Positions 30,300 through 42,600 of a stretch of DNA of 64,000 nucleotides are shown here, piece after piece. The DNA comes from Engraulis encrasicolus (taxonomy: Eukaryota > Chordata > Actinopteri > Clupeiformes > Engraulidae): the NCBI RefSeq assembly GCF_034702125.1, contig NC_085862.1, positions 14,190,299-14,254,298 on the forward strand. Direction: 5' to 3'. A program made the position numbers and the translations under genes. The notes beneath the pieces are model-generated. The model saw only the letters and a list, made by a program, of their open reading frames with translations, had not been told where the DNA came from and did not search any database. Every line of letters begins with the position of its first letter. Position 1 is the stretch's first letter.

Positions 30300-31267
30300 C
30301 TCATGTTCCAAATATGGGAGGCCAGGGCTCAATTCAAGGCAGTTTGGGCGGGGTCTTCAGCCTTCACCCTCCCATCCCCCTACCACACACACACACACAC
30401 TCTCACCGGCCATGCAAATGCTGGGGTTACTGTCGGCCACAACACGCAGCTGGGGTGATTCAGTGCGCATCCTGGCTGGCTGGCTACTGCAGACCCTGCC
30501 GGTCTCTCTCATCACAGCCCATCATAGTGAAGCATCCTCAACAACTCAACCAGGAGAAGAAGAGGAAAAGGAGATAACTTGGAGCAATAACGTCTTAATA
30601 CGCCACACTGTACCATACCATACCAACCCACTGACCTATTTCTAACAGAACAGGACATCAGGAAGGATGTATACAATGCATAGATACATAATGATGTGCA
30701 ATAACAAATAAGCTCACAGCTTCCATGTTGACCTGTTGCTTGATAAACAATTAATATTGCTATAAAATGGCTGTGAGATCATTGCTTCAAAAATGAAGCA
30801 TCTTTATAATATAAATAGCCACAATATGTACATGTCATGAAGGACTCTGCAGAATTGTTAAATTAGGGCAGTGCACCGCATTCTCAGCCAGGCACCCTTT
30901 TAATACATTAGTTGGTTAGTTTGTCGTATCTTATAGGGCCTCTTGATCATGTAGGCTGTGCAACACAGCATTTATAGCCATAGGCTCATCCCTTAAACAG
31001 TTTTGTATATTCTATTTTAAAAGCCCTTTATTTCAAAGAATAGCCTACCCATTCATCCAAGCCATTTATTAATTCATTCAATCTAAATGACAGCTAATTA
31101 CACACAGAGCTAAGCAAAGGCTAACCAGAAAGTCAAGTTGTGATTCCTTGAAAGAGTCTTATGCAAAACTAGCGAGTATCAGGTCAGCAGTCTTCAGCAT
31201 GCAGCATCTCCAGTTCAACAGCATACTGTCGCACCACAAACCCCACAGCCTGGCATTAGCCCAAATA
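30300..31267. other. upstream intergenic sequence
   Basis: No gene or element recognised apart from short CA tracts. Frames on the plus strand near 30043-30645 overlap the candidate promoter in antisense and show no family similarity. Confidence 0.4.
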
Positions 31268-31616
31268 TCCAAATCAGCAGTTACCAAACTTTTTCTAAAG
31301 TGACCCCCGTTTGGACCTGAGGATGTTTTCGTGACCCTTAAGCATTTTACTTTAGTCCATTAATATTGCTACACTTTCCATTAATTGTTTGTCTGCTAAT
31401 ATTGTTTGAAATGCCCAGGAAAAGCAAACCTCTATTAACCATACAAGTGAATACTGTTCCTATTAACCAATTTGTGGAAATGTTATCTATTAACCTGTGG
31501 ATTTCGCAGTTTTATGCAAAGTCCCTTCTGTACCCCAAGCCGCCAGCAGTACTTCTGCGCCGAATCACCTTTCCCCCCCAGGGGGTCCTGACCCCCCAGT
31601 TTGGGAACCAAGTGTC
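31268..31616. mobile_element. hAT-like MITE of the 'gtgaccccc' type
   Basis: Left part ttaccaaactttttctaaag with gtgaccccc, right part ggtcctgaccccccagtttg with ggaacc. These are inverted-repeat ends typical of a common fish MITE. Target duplication not resolved. Confidence 0.45.
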
Positions 31617-32016
31617 CTAAATCACACCACCAACTAGTATGTCATCGTATAAATGACAGAATTTCTAAATTTGGGTCTTGCTGTGTAAGCATGGCTTAAG
31701 GGTGAGTCACTGCTGGAATTCTACTGTCAAACGGCTCGTACCAGTATTTCCTGTTCAATTACTCCAATACGCTGCCAAACCAGCCAGCAGAGAAGTGGTG
31801 GGAAACCTCACCCATTATGGCAACATGTCCAGATGGATAGATAGATAGCCTTTATTGTCCCCAGAGGGAAACTAGATTTCACCACAATCATAACTTGTTA
31901 CAGCCAACATGAAGACATAAAGTACTACACAACCCAACACACACAAGTACACAAGGACATCAAGCACCATTCATGCACACTCAGACACAAATACTTTGAC
32001 AACATAAGCACATGCT

Positions 32017-32017
32017 G

Positions 32018-32064
<47 letters not shown>
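32017..32064. repeat. (CA)n microsatellite
   Basis: About 45 bp of CA. Confidence 0.95.
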
Positions 32065-32067
<3 letters not shown>

Positions 32068-32165
32068 TTAATGTCCCAACATCCTACAGCCATTATCACA
32101 GGGAGAAAGGGAAGGAAACCTGCCTCCAGATGTTGAGAGTTGTGATGGTGAGATCATGCTTTAAA

Positions 32166-32280
32166 GGACAAGTGCACCATTTTGAAAATCAAGCCCTTTT
32201 CTGAGTCATTTCTGAGACATTTTGCAGTCCCATCAAAGTTTAATGGTCTGGGGTTAATGTTCAAAATAGTGCACTTGTCC
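32166..32280. mobile_element. 115-bp MITE with GGACAAGTGCAC ends
   Basis: GGACAAGTGCAC at 32166-32177 and GTGCACTTGTCC at 32269-32280 are a perfect 12-bp inverted repeat, with more pairing inward (cattttgaa / ttcaaaat). Flanks are TTAAA and TGTAA. Confidence 0.7.
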
Positions 32281-32399
32281 TGTAACAACATGCTCTCTCA
32301 GAATTGGGAATATAGAAAGCGCTTCCTTGGAGCCATCACAGAGAACACTTCCGTGACCAGGGTCACGGAATTTTGTCAAAATCTGTGCAACTGACAAAG

Positions 32400-35325
32400 A
32401 TTTCGTGTCCCAAAGATCCGTGTCCATTCCACGGAATTTTGAGAGATCTCTCCTTAATGTTGTTCATGGCCACTTCTCATTGCTGTTGCACTATGGTGCC
32501 AGTTCCATAGGTGTGCAGCCAGCACCTGTGTGAAACTGGCCCCCCCTCAGATCAAAAATGCTGAAATAACACTCCAGATTGTATGTGCTATGTTTGTAAA
32601 GGATACTAGTGCTGTAAAAAATGTCTGTTTGTGCTATTAATAAAATAATTAGCATAATAATAAAATAAAACGGCTGTAACTTCACAAAATAAGTGATTGA
32701 AACATGAATTTTCACAGCACAAACAAATTGCCTTCGATTGAGACTCCTTTGGAGAAATTGGGACGTGGAGGCGAGGGGAGGGGCTGCGTGACGTTACGGG
32801 TCAGAAAAACGTATTAAAAAGCATGAGTATTTGACTATTTAAATTAGTTCAAAGCCTTAATAGCACAAACATTTTTATTTAGAGCATTATGCGGCACAAA
32901 CATAGCCCACACAACCTGCAGTGTTATTGCAGCATTTTGGGTCTGAGGGGGGGCCAGCTTCACGCAGGTGTGTGCAGCAGCATGGGAGACTGGCCGAGCA
33001 GCAATGCTCTCTAAAGAGGTCACTGACCGAGCAACAATGTTCTCTTAAGTAATCACTGTTGACAAATCACAATAGATAGTTTAAAGTGTATATCGCAGGT
33101 TAACCACTAATTTGGATCAATGTGTACACACTGTATTCAATAAATGATCCACATATATAAGTCCCTCCAAAAACGATGTTAAACAACGATTTTTGTTGTT
33201 TGTTGTGGCAAATGTGGGTTTAACCGTAACCTGGCGACTACGTCAGACGAGGCCATGGGTGAACGTTTTACATAGGCGAGGTGACGATCACTAATGATAT
33301 AACGGCCGTGGCCTGCAGGCCTATAATAGAAATCGCAACTGTAATCGTGCGGCTTTTCTCATGCAGGGCACTGTAACAACTTCCAAATGATTTAGTAACT
33401 TTTGGCCAACTAGTTTTAGTAGAAATGCTATTCATGCAGGGTTGCAAATTCTGCTTGGACCTATAGGCTAGACTATGCGACATGGGCTTCTTTTTTTACT
33501 AGGCTAGTCCCTTCATATTTTTGGGCTTGCTTTTAATCATGTTTAATGAACTGCCAATATCGTGTCAGCTAAATGCAATAGGCTACCTAAATTACAAACA
33601 GCACAAACGGGAAATGATCTGCGTAGCCTAAAATGTGGTGCTATTCGCCCGACTGGGGAGGGACTGTCCATGGTGCTGAAATCGCGTCAAACTTTTCCAA
33701 GGTGCAAAACAGTAGGCTAAAGTAGGCCTATACCACCCGAGTCATGTCGCTGTTGTAAAAATCACATTTTCAATTTCCTTTGACTGTTCTATAGAATTAC
33801 ATGCAACTTCAATAAAGGTCACCCACATGCGTATCACAAATCAATAGCATAGGTAACCCACGCGGCGGCGGGACTATTTCGGTTAACCTATATTCCTTGA
33901 CAAAAAAAAAAGTCAGAGTGTCACAAAAAAACTACACTGTCCGTAATTACTACCAAACGAAATTATCCAATAGAAGAAATCAAGTCTTCAGTTTCAATAA
34001 TCCACGTTGTGTGGCGCAAATGTAGCGCCTTCCAAGTCTCTCGCGGCCAAAAGTGACTAAGCTCAACTCTGATGATAGCCTACTTATGTTCCAGGTTACT
34101 CACGGCACTGAGACGATGCAGGATAATCCATGGAAAGTCTTCAAGTAATCCAAACAGAGCGATTCAAGCAAGACAGTAAAACAACAATAGTCGCCAGATC
34201 AAACATAAATACCAAAACTAGCCTATAGGCCAATGTAGATTTGGTATGACGTTTGATAAAAGCATCTCATTCAGATGGCCAGGGAGAGAGGCAAACAATC
34301 TTTCAACAGCGTTGGCTGGAGCCTTCGAGTAGAGCCTTTTGGTTGTATCTTTTCAGTCTCTATTTTCCTACTACGCGCGTTGGATCCACGTTTTTAGATG
34401 CGTCCCAGCATCTCTATAAAAGGGTAGGCTATGTCTGTCCGTCCGTCTGAAACGCGTTCTTCAAATTGTTCCCTTCTGTGTCCACAAGGTGGGAGAGTTG
34501 ACTATTTGGCCCGGAGCACGCAGCTGATTGCACTGTGCAGCGCGAGTAGCCTACAATGAAAGTGCTGCTGCATTGAATAAGAATGTGTGATAACGCGCCA
34601 GTTGCCCTAGCCAGGACAACTGAGGGGCCATTTAATTTTCGGCATTATTTTGCGTTTGGGCCGTGGGAGGCAACTTCGTTTCGTTTTCACCAACACCACT
34701 GTGAAGTGTGTGTCACTATGTTCACGGTCTTTACCCCCTTATGAGACTTCGGCCCGAGGATGTCAAACGTGAGGGGGGCGCTTCATCATGTTGTGTATGA
34801 TAGTGTCACGTTGTGCAGCTCAACTATGTGGTTTGTCAGAAACTCGCGGCAATGACAATGAAACGTGGTGCTCGAAACAAGTAGACAAATGCGCCATTTG
34901 ACATACGGTGTACTGATGTTCTCGGACGTATTGCAAGGGAGGTTCATTCGTTTTCTGCTGACGGCCGTGTGGACCGCACAGGTGCTTTCCGCTGTGCCCA
35001 GACAGATTGCTTTGCAGTCTTTTGAATTCGGTAATCTCTGGCACTCTTACAATGCAGCCGACTGCTTTGCACCTTGCCGTTAAAAAGCTTGGAGCGAATG
35101 ATTCACCCAAACGGTTTTATTTATTTATTATTTGTCGCTGTTTACATTCTTTCCCACTTGGACATGGTGCTGAAATGGTGTGACAGACCTACTAAAGGTG
35201 ATACTAACAATGTCTGGTAATTTGTAGCGTAGGCCTACTTGAAATTTGAAATCACATGGTAGGCCTACTTCTCCAAATTCAAGCTTTCGAGACTCGCACT
35301 TTGAGGCAAGCGCAATTGTAACCCC

Positions 35326-35368
<43 letters not shown>

Positions 35369-35748
35369 ATTTGTTTTTTTTTTTAGCATAGTTCGAACAC
35401 TGGTTTTTACTGCCTCACGGTCACATGGCACCCTGTAGCGGTCATGATATAATATTGCCAATGATATTTATTTCATAACCGTACGGCATAATTCAATCAC
35501 ACACCGTAGGCCTACAGAATGCAGGGCTACCGCTACTGCGGGCTACTGAATGGCCTCGCCTGACGTCACACAATAGATTAGAATTCTTTGAACATGTTAC
35601 TGAAAATACACACTTTTCCTCATTATATTTCATTTTCTGATGTCCTGTTGCATGAAAAAAATGATGGATAATTGTTCAAGTGGTAGAACTATCAAAGGAA
35701 GTCCATTATTTTGAATAAAAATTAACCTGAGATATACACTTTAAGGAG
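32400..35748. other. intergenic, possible core promoter near 34.4 kb
   Basis: No coding sequence supported. TATAAAAG at 34415-34422 on the plus strand follows a CpG-containing stretch (tactacgcgcgttggatcc) and could be a core promoter, but no exon is recognised after it. A 40-C run is at 35327-35366. Confidence 0.3.
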
Positions 35749-37309
35749 TAGGCGAGTACATTTAGGGTTTAACCCCAAAAAAATTGATACAAAAGGTTTT
35801 TTTATGGATTCTATTACTATTGGACCTGCTAAATGACATACTAAAAATCTAGTAAAATCTGACTTTGGGAAATTAGTTTTTTCAACATGGCTGCCATAGG
35901 CTTATTATAAGGGTCAAGAGACACTCCAGGTGAATAGGCCAAAAAATTTAGCTTGCCGATATCACCATGAAACTTAATCCGGTGATTACTCACATATTTG
36001 TGAGAAAAAAATGTATTGCAAGTTTTCTGAAATGTTATGTTTTAATATGGTAATTGGACTATATCTAATTAAATATGCATTAAATTTCAAAATGCAAAAC
36101 CTCAAAATCTGAAAAAGCCAAGCTCAAAATGACTCTTTTATTTTGTTTCTAGTAAGCCAGAAGATATCTTCAGAAGAGATTATGGACATCTCTTTTTGTT
36201 TTGTAGTAAATCTAAAAATCTTTGTGCAGACACACCAGCTAGCATTTTTTTTTTTCAAAAGATGATTATTTAACATCTCTCTTATAGTTTTATGTGTCTC
36301 AAGTTCTTCCAGACATTCTTTGAGTCTGGTGGTATCATTCTTAGCATGTATCAAGGGCAAGGTCAGCTGTCCTCAAATCATAGCCTCTCCACAGAGGTGT
36401 CCTAAGGGCTGGTGCTGGGACTCCTATTTGCCATGTACACCACATCACTGGGCCATGTTATCTGTTCTCACAGCTTCTCATACTACTGTTACACCGATGA
36501 AGCACAGTTACTTTGTGCCAGATGACTCCACGGTCACACACATTTCCGCTTGCCTCTCTGAACTATCCACAAGTATGAAGGAATGCAACCTTCAGTTGAG
36601 CCTCGCCCAAAAGTACTGCTGGTGATCCCAGCCAAAGATTTAGGTTGCCATGATATCGAGCTCAATATGGATTCTGCTACTGTTGCCTCAAATAAGGCCA
36701 CAAGAAATCTAGGTGTCACTGTTGATGACCATCTATCATTCTCTGACCACATAGCCTCAGTTTCCCACTCCTCTTTTTCATGCCCTAATTGAATACAAGG
36801 CCCTGACCCTTGCCTATGAAGCTACAACAGGCCCTACTCTGGCTTACCCGAAAGCTATGCTAAAGCCCTATGTCCTTTCAGGACATTGTCTGTCTCCAGT
36901 ACCAACCGTTTCACCTTGCCCTCTACTTACACATGTAGTGGCTCCTGTCTATTCAGTTCAGCTGCTGAAAGGCCCAAAATACCTAGTGACACCATGATTC
37001 ATCACTGATGATGTGCCCTGACAAACAGCACATGGATATTATCATAGCAGTAGTGTCTTTATCCACCCAAACAGCACTCCAAACAAACAGATCCTGACAA
37101 CATGTTAGTTCATGCCAATGTAATTATCATGTAGTAACCTTTATTTAAAAAAACTTTGATCTTGAAAATGACACCTTTCCTGAAGTCAGATTTTCCTAGA
37201 TTTTTAGTATGTTATTAAGGACACTTAGAGGTAACACAATCAGTTGAAAAACCTTTTGTATCAATTTTTTTGGGGTTAGGTCTTTTTTTTGCATAGATGT
37301 ACTCGCCTA
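35749..37309. mobile_element. DNA transposon with ~120-bp inverted ends interrupted by a LINE
   Basis: The left end (35749-35875) and the reverse complement of the right end (37186-37309) share TAGGCGAGTACAT, aaccccaaaaaaattgatac, aaaaggttttt, acatactaaaaatctag and aaaatctgactt in the same order. No transposase is seen. Target duplication unclear. The L2-like fragment 36330-36960 lies inside. Confidence 0.75.
36330..36960 (+). mobile_element. degenerate L2-like LINE, reverse transcriptase C-terminal part
   Basis: Broken plus-strand reading contains CLSELSTSMKECNLQLSLAQ, then ATRNLGVTVDDHLSFSDHIA in another frame, then LIEYKALTLAYEATTG-like sequence. This is the palm-to-thumb region of fish L2/CR1-like reverse transcriptases. 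Frameshifts and missing segments make it a dead fragment. Confidence 0.75.
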
Positions 37310-37311
37310 GT

Positions 37312-37467
37312 GGTAGGTCTGCACTCTGCACACTGCAAATAAGCTAAAAAAAAAAAAACTTTATTATTTAAAAGGCAACGGAAGATCCAGGGTGATCGAA
37401 ACATTGCTTTTTAAATAATTAAGTTTATTTTTTGGAGCTTATTGGCACTGCAGTGTGCAGACCTACC
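37312..37467. mobile_element. 156-bp fold-back MITE
   Basis: GGTAGGTCTGCAC at the left and GTGCAGACCTACC at the right are inverted repeats, with inner matches (aataagct / agcttatt). It begins two bases after the long-TIR element 35749-37309. Confidence 0.75.
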
Positions 37468-38341
37468 TCCTTCAACTGTCTTGACACTTTTGTCTGGCAC
37501 CAGCAAAAAGTGTTTTTGGATGTGCGCACTGCGCACCCAACCCAAAACTAAATCCCAACCGATACTCAAGACTCAGGAGCCTGCTCAGTTTCCATGCCAA
37601 CCACAGCTTGTTTGGTGCAACACATATTCAAGGTTTATTTTATTGAATCTCGTTATGGTAGAATAGAAGAGTAAAATTGTTTTGGGTTTTTTTGCTACTC
37701 AAAGGTGAACGAATAAATAAATAAAATGGTGTGTGTGTGTGTCTCTGTATATGACTGAGGGGTAGAAAGAAAGTGTCATGTGCAAAGCTTTGACTGTATT
37801 CAGGATGCATTTGTCAGTCCAATGCCTGGTGGGAATAACTTACAGACGTCATATTAAATGATAAAAACTGATTGCCACCTTCGAGGTTATGAAAGTTCAG
37901 AGCTGCTGCACAGTACAGGGAGAGGGAAGGTATGGCATGGCATGACACTCATCAATCTAAAGTCACTCTGAACGTGACACAATGAGCACACAGTACAGGT
38001 CGTCTTGCCACATTCACATTTAACTTGGCAGCCGACCTGTTTAAGTACAAAGAGCACATTACGGTGTAATGTTTGGTCTCAGTCTGGGCGGGTTGAGCAA
38101 AGGCTATAGTATCGGTACAGGTGAGACGGCACGGGGGTCTTTTGGCATGAACATAACTCACGCGGCACCACCATACCAGAGTATCATGTTGTGCTCTTAG
38201 ATTTACAATGGATTTATCCTCGGCTGGACACGCTGTACAGCAAACAAGCTTTAGTTCCCTAATGGGTAATTTCACGTGAAATCAGGCACTTTGGGGCCCT
38301 ACAAACACAGATTTTAATACAAACTTGTGCGTATAAAGGAA
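37468..38341. other. intergenic, nothing recognised
   Basis: Short TG tract near 37728; no element ends or coding sequence recognised. Confidence 0.4.
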
Positions 38342-38428
38342 GGATGAGTCACCGCACACTGGTATTCTGGTAGCTTATTAGGGTTCACCAAATAAACTAC
38401 CAGAATACCAATGTGCTGTGATTCATCC
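38342..38428. repeat. long imperfect hairpin
   Basis: Two arms of about 38 bases (GGATGAGTCACCGCACACTG at the left, ATGTGCTGTGATTCATCC at the right) with only a few mismatches and an 11-base loop. Could be a tiny fold-back MITE or a transcribed hairpin. Confidence 0.8.
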
Positions 38429-38514
38429 TCCGTTTACTTGGATTACTTTTACTGCACATCACCAGCACCTGGACAGTTGTTGTGCATAGGGACGCTACTT
38501 TGGGTGCCTTGCTT

Positions 38515-38738
38515 ACATTACATTTCACTTAGCTGACGCTTTCATTTGTTCAAAGCGACTTACAACTATTATTTTTCAGGGTATTGGTTACAGTCCCTGG
38601 AGCAATGTGGGGTTAGGTGCCTTGCTCAAGGGCACTTCAGCCATGGATGGAGGTGCAGGTAGAGGTCAGGGGGGATTCGAACCGGCAACCCCTAGATTGA
38701 AAGACCAACTCTCTAACCACTAGGCCACGGCTGACCCC
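38515..38738. repeat. tRNA-like SINE or MITE repeat
   Basis: Contains agctgacgctttcatttgtt, ggggttaggtgccttgctca, box-B-like ggattcgaacc and ctctaaccactaggccacgg, a very common fish repeat. Not a functional tRNA. Confidence 0.7.
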
Positions 38739-38891
38739 ATATGTATTGACCTGTATATGTATTGTATATGAATGTCTGAGGATGATTATGTGCATGTGTG
38801 AAAATGGTGTCTACACATGTACTACAAAGATCTAACGAATCCTGAACCTGATGGAACTGACTGAATGATGTGAAAACAAATATCCCTATGG

Positions 38892-39102
38892 CAGTGTATC
38901 CCAAACTTTTTTGTCCTGCGTACCCCCTAAGCAATTTTGTCACATGATGAGTACCCCTCTCACTCGTGCTCTATATCTGTTCCTCTATCCCCATGTGGCT
39001 ACACTCCATATATTTGTTATTATTACATTTTCCCAAGTACCCCTGAGGTGTGCTCGCGTACCCCTAGTGGTACACGTACGTACCCCTGGTTGGGAAACAC
39101 TG
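38892..39102. mobile_element. hAT-type MITE with exact 8-bp target duplication
   Basis: Ends CAGTGTATCCCAAAC and GTTGGGAAACACTG; CCCTATGG lies immediately left (38884-38891) and right (39103-39110). The interior repeats gtacccct. 211 bp, no coding capacity. Confidence 0.92.
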
Positions 39103-39120
39103 CCCTATGGGACAATAAAG

Positions 39121-39337
39121 TGTAAATAATCCAAATGTCCACACAAGGATTCCTCAAAGGATTATTATATTATAAAAGATTTCAGAGGGAACACAAACAG
39201 ATACAGCTTACTTCTTGTAGCTTAACTTTCTAACTGCCAGTTATTGACATGCGCACTGGCTGTACTCGCGCACTGGCCATAACCTCTTAAAGGTACAGAA
39301 CACCATTACTGTTTACTATTATAATCACATTATGACA
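39121..39337 (-). repeat. 3' LTR of the gypsy element (217 bp)
   Basis: Pairs with 43568-43775. Clearly diverged: by eye about twenty or more differences including indels. Plus-strand ends are TGTAAATAAT and ACATTATGACA. Confidence 0.95.
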
Positions 39338-39348
39338 TCTCCCCTTTT
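39338..39348 (-). other. polypurine tract
   Basis: The element strand reads AAAAGGGGAGA directly before the 3' LTR, the usual priming site for second-strand synthesis. A similar tract (cccccccttttaag on the plus strand) lies at about 39394-39408. Confidence 0.8.
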
Positions 39349-39657
39349 AAGATTTAAAATTCCCTTATAGGTAAACAACATATTATATCACATCCCCCCC
39401 TTTTAAGTGTAGATACTCTCATGTAAGCAAGGCACAACAATATTTCTACCATATTCACAATAGTGCATTCATAACAACACAGTATTACTAGACAATTCTT
39501 AATATGCATTCAAGAAGTGCAATCAAAGGATAGTGCTTTTTTTTTTTTTTTGGTAGATCCCCACAGTCCATTCCCAATCTCTGAAAGAAAGAAAGGTGAG
39601 TAAACAAGGTAATATCAACATGGATTTCACAATGAACATTTTATTTTTTTAGTTCCT

Positions 39658-42600
39658 TCACAGGTTCAGTTTCTCAACAGGTTTGCTGAGTCTGCCAGAC
39701 CGCGTGTAGAAAGGTCTGACTGGCCTGTCAGGTGGTACGACACCGCTGGTTGGCAAAGGGGTGTCGGTGGTTGGTGCTGGATCAGGCGGATGACTGGAAC
39801 CGCCTGGCTGGCACTCGGGGATGACGCCGGGGACTGCTGCTGCTGCTGCAGGGACGTGCTGAAGATGACGCCGATTGCGTCTCACTCTCTCACCGCGCTG
39901 CGTTGTGATGATGTAGGAGCGCGGCGTGATGCTCTCTCCGGTGATCACAGCAGGTGTTTGCCATGATTTCTGGTGGTCCAGCCGCACAAGGACGGGATCA
40001 CCAGGTTGCAGTGATGGCAAGTGTCTCGCGCCGTGTCGCCGGTTGAAGTAGAAGGCTTGTTTTTGCTTCTCACTCGTGTCTTTGTCTCTGACTGCCACAA
40101 GGTCAGGCCATTGTGGCTGAAGATTCGCCTCCAGTGTTGGCAGGGTTGTTTTGATTTTGCGGCCCATCAGCAGCTCTGCTGGGCTCACACCGGTGGTGGT
40201 GCAAGGTGTGGACCGGTAACACATGAGGGCGAGTAGAGGATCTTTTTGGGCGAGTATCCTCTTTGCGATCTGAACTCCCCGCTCGGCATGTCCATTGCCT
40301 TGGGGATTGTAAGGGCTAGATGTGGTGTGTGTGAAATCAAAGTCTCTAGCAAAGTCTTTGAACTCTTGGCAGGAAAACTGCGGACCGTTGTCACTCACCA
40401 ACTCGTCGACGATGCCGAATCTAGCGAAGACTGCCTTCAGCTTTGTGATGACTTGTGAAGCAGTTGTTGTTGTTAGGTGGAGGATTTCCAGGAATCTCGA
40501 GAAGTAGTCTGAAACAACAAGGTAAGTTTGTCTCTTGTACTCACACAGGTCGATGGCGATTCTCTTCCAGGGTCGGTCGGGTAGTGGAGTTGAGATCAGA
40601 GGCTCTTTGCGCTGTGAGGGTTTCAACTCAGGGCATACCTGGCATGACTGGACTTTCCGCGTGATTTCACCTGAGATGCCGGGCCACCATACAGCCGCCT
40701 GGGCGCGCTCTCTGCATTTGGTCAGTCCCTGGTGCCCATGGTGAATGCGGTCCAGTGTGTCCTCTCTCAGCGTGTCTGGAATCACCATTCTGCTGCCCCT
40801 GGTGACAATGCCATTGAATTCAGACAGTTCGTTTTTGAATGGAAAGTACTCACGTACTGCTGTTGGTACATTCCCAATGTACTCTGGCCACCCTGCTCTG
40901 ATGTACCGCAACACCAGCTGTAGATTGGGGTCGGCCGCCGTGGCTACTCTGATGGCCTCCAGCCTCGTTGGTGTAGCCGGCATGGTCTCCACGATGGCGG
41001 CTATGTAGCATGCCACCTCGTTGTGAGTGTCACTCTCCTCCTGCTGGCACGGTAGTGGACTGCGTGACAGTGTGTCAGCCACAGTCAGTGTCTTTCCTGG
41101 TGCGTATTCAGCTGTTGGTTTGAATCGCATGAGCCTCATGAGCAGTCTTTGACACCGTATAGGCACATTGTCCAGATCTTTCTTGTTCATGAGGGGAACG
41201 AGGGGTTTGTGGTCTGTCACAAGCTTAAAGTCCTCCAGACCATACAGGTACTTTTCGAATCTCTCACACGCCCACACACTCGCCAGGCACTCTTTTTCTA
41301 TTTGTGCGTACCTGGTCTCCGCATCGGTGAGTCTCCTAGAACAGTACGCCACTGGTTTCCAGTCGTTGTCGTGGAGCTGAAGCAGTACACCGCCAATGCC
41401 ATAGCTGCTGGCATCAGCTGAGACGGCAGTTGGTCTGTTCACGTCATAGAACTTCAGCACTGGAGATGTGGAGAGGCACTCTTTGATCGTGCGAAATGCC
41501 TCCTGCTGGGCATGGTCCCATACCCAGGCTGACTTGGACTTCAGCAGTGCGTACAGTGGCTGGCCTATTGTGGAGAGGTTGGGAATGAATTTCCCTAGGT
41601 AGTTGAACATACCCAGCACTCGTCTCAGCTCTTCGATGTTGTGTGGTGCTGGTAGCTCTCTGATGGCTTTTACCTTGTCAGGGTCTGGTCTCACCCCTGA
41701 CTCGTCGATGACCTGGCCCAGGAACTGAAGAGTGTTCTGCCTGAACTTGCACTTCTCCTTGTTGAGCTTGAGGCCGGCCGACTCGATCCGCTCGAGCACT
41801 TTGTTGAGGCGCTGGTCGTGCTGTTCCGCTGTCTGCCCGTACACCAACACATCGTCCATGAACAGCGCCACGCCGTCGAGGTCTTGTAGAGTCTCCGCCA
41901 TCTTGCGCTGGAAGATCTCAGGAGCGCTGGTGATGCCAAACGGGAGCCTTTTGAAAGCGTACCTCCCGAATGGTGTGAGGAAGGTGGTCAACTTGCTGCT
42001 TTCAGGGTGCAGAGGGATCTGCCAGAATCCGGAGGCTGCGTCGAGCGATGTGAATGTTGTTGCACCGCTGAGCTTTGCTGTTATCTCCTCTGCAGTAGGA
42101 AGGATGTATCTCTCTCTCCTCACAGCTTCATTCAAGCGCTTTAAGTCCACACAGATACGCACCTTGCCGTTCTTTCTCGGGACAGGCACCATGGGCGCGC
42201 ACCAGTCTGTTGGCTCGGTCACCGCCTCGATGATGTCGTTCTCCTCCATGCGCTTTAGTTCCTCCTGAACTTTGGCCATGAGGGGTAAGGGAACTCGGCG
42301 GGCAGCGTGCACGGCGTATGGCTGAGCGTTCTCCCTGAGCTGGATCTTGACTGGCTCAGTATTGAGAGTCCCATGCTCACCAAACGCCCCGTGAACCTCC
42401 TCAATGCGCTTCACCAGTCCCATTGTGGTTGCTGTGTCTCTGCTGAGCAGGTTGTTTGCTGTCTGGCCTCGGATGACATACACTGGGAACGAGTAGGGCT
42501 TGCCTTTGTACTGGATGTTGGTGGTGAATTTCCCCAGACAGTCCAGCTGACCGCCAGGGCTGTACAGTGTGATGTTGGAGGGCTCTAGTTGTCTCTGGGG

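Noticed and set aside
30043..30645. 200-codon plus-strand frame
   Set aside because: Pro/Thr/His-rich, partly CA repeat, antisense to the candidate promoter, no splice or family support.
38640..38738. tRNA gene (box-B-like ggattcgaacc)
   Set aside because: No cloverleaf or A box at proper spacing; part of a dispersed SINE-like repeat. The same holds for 28271-28500 and 49283-49545.
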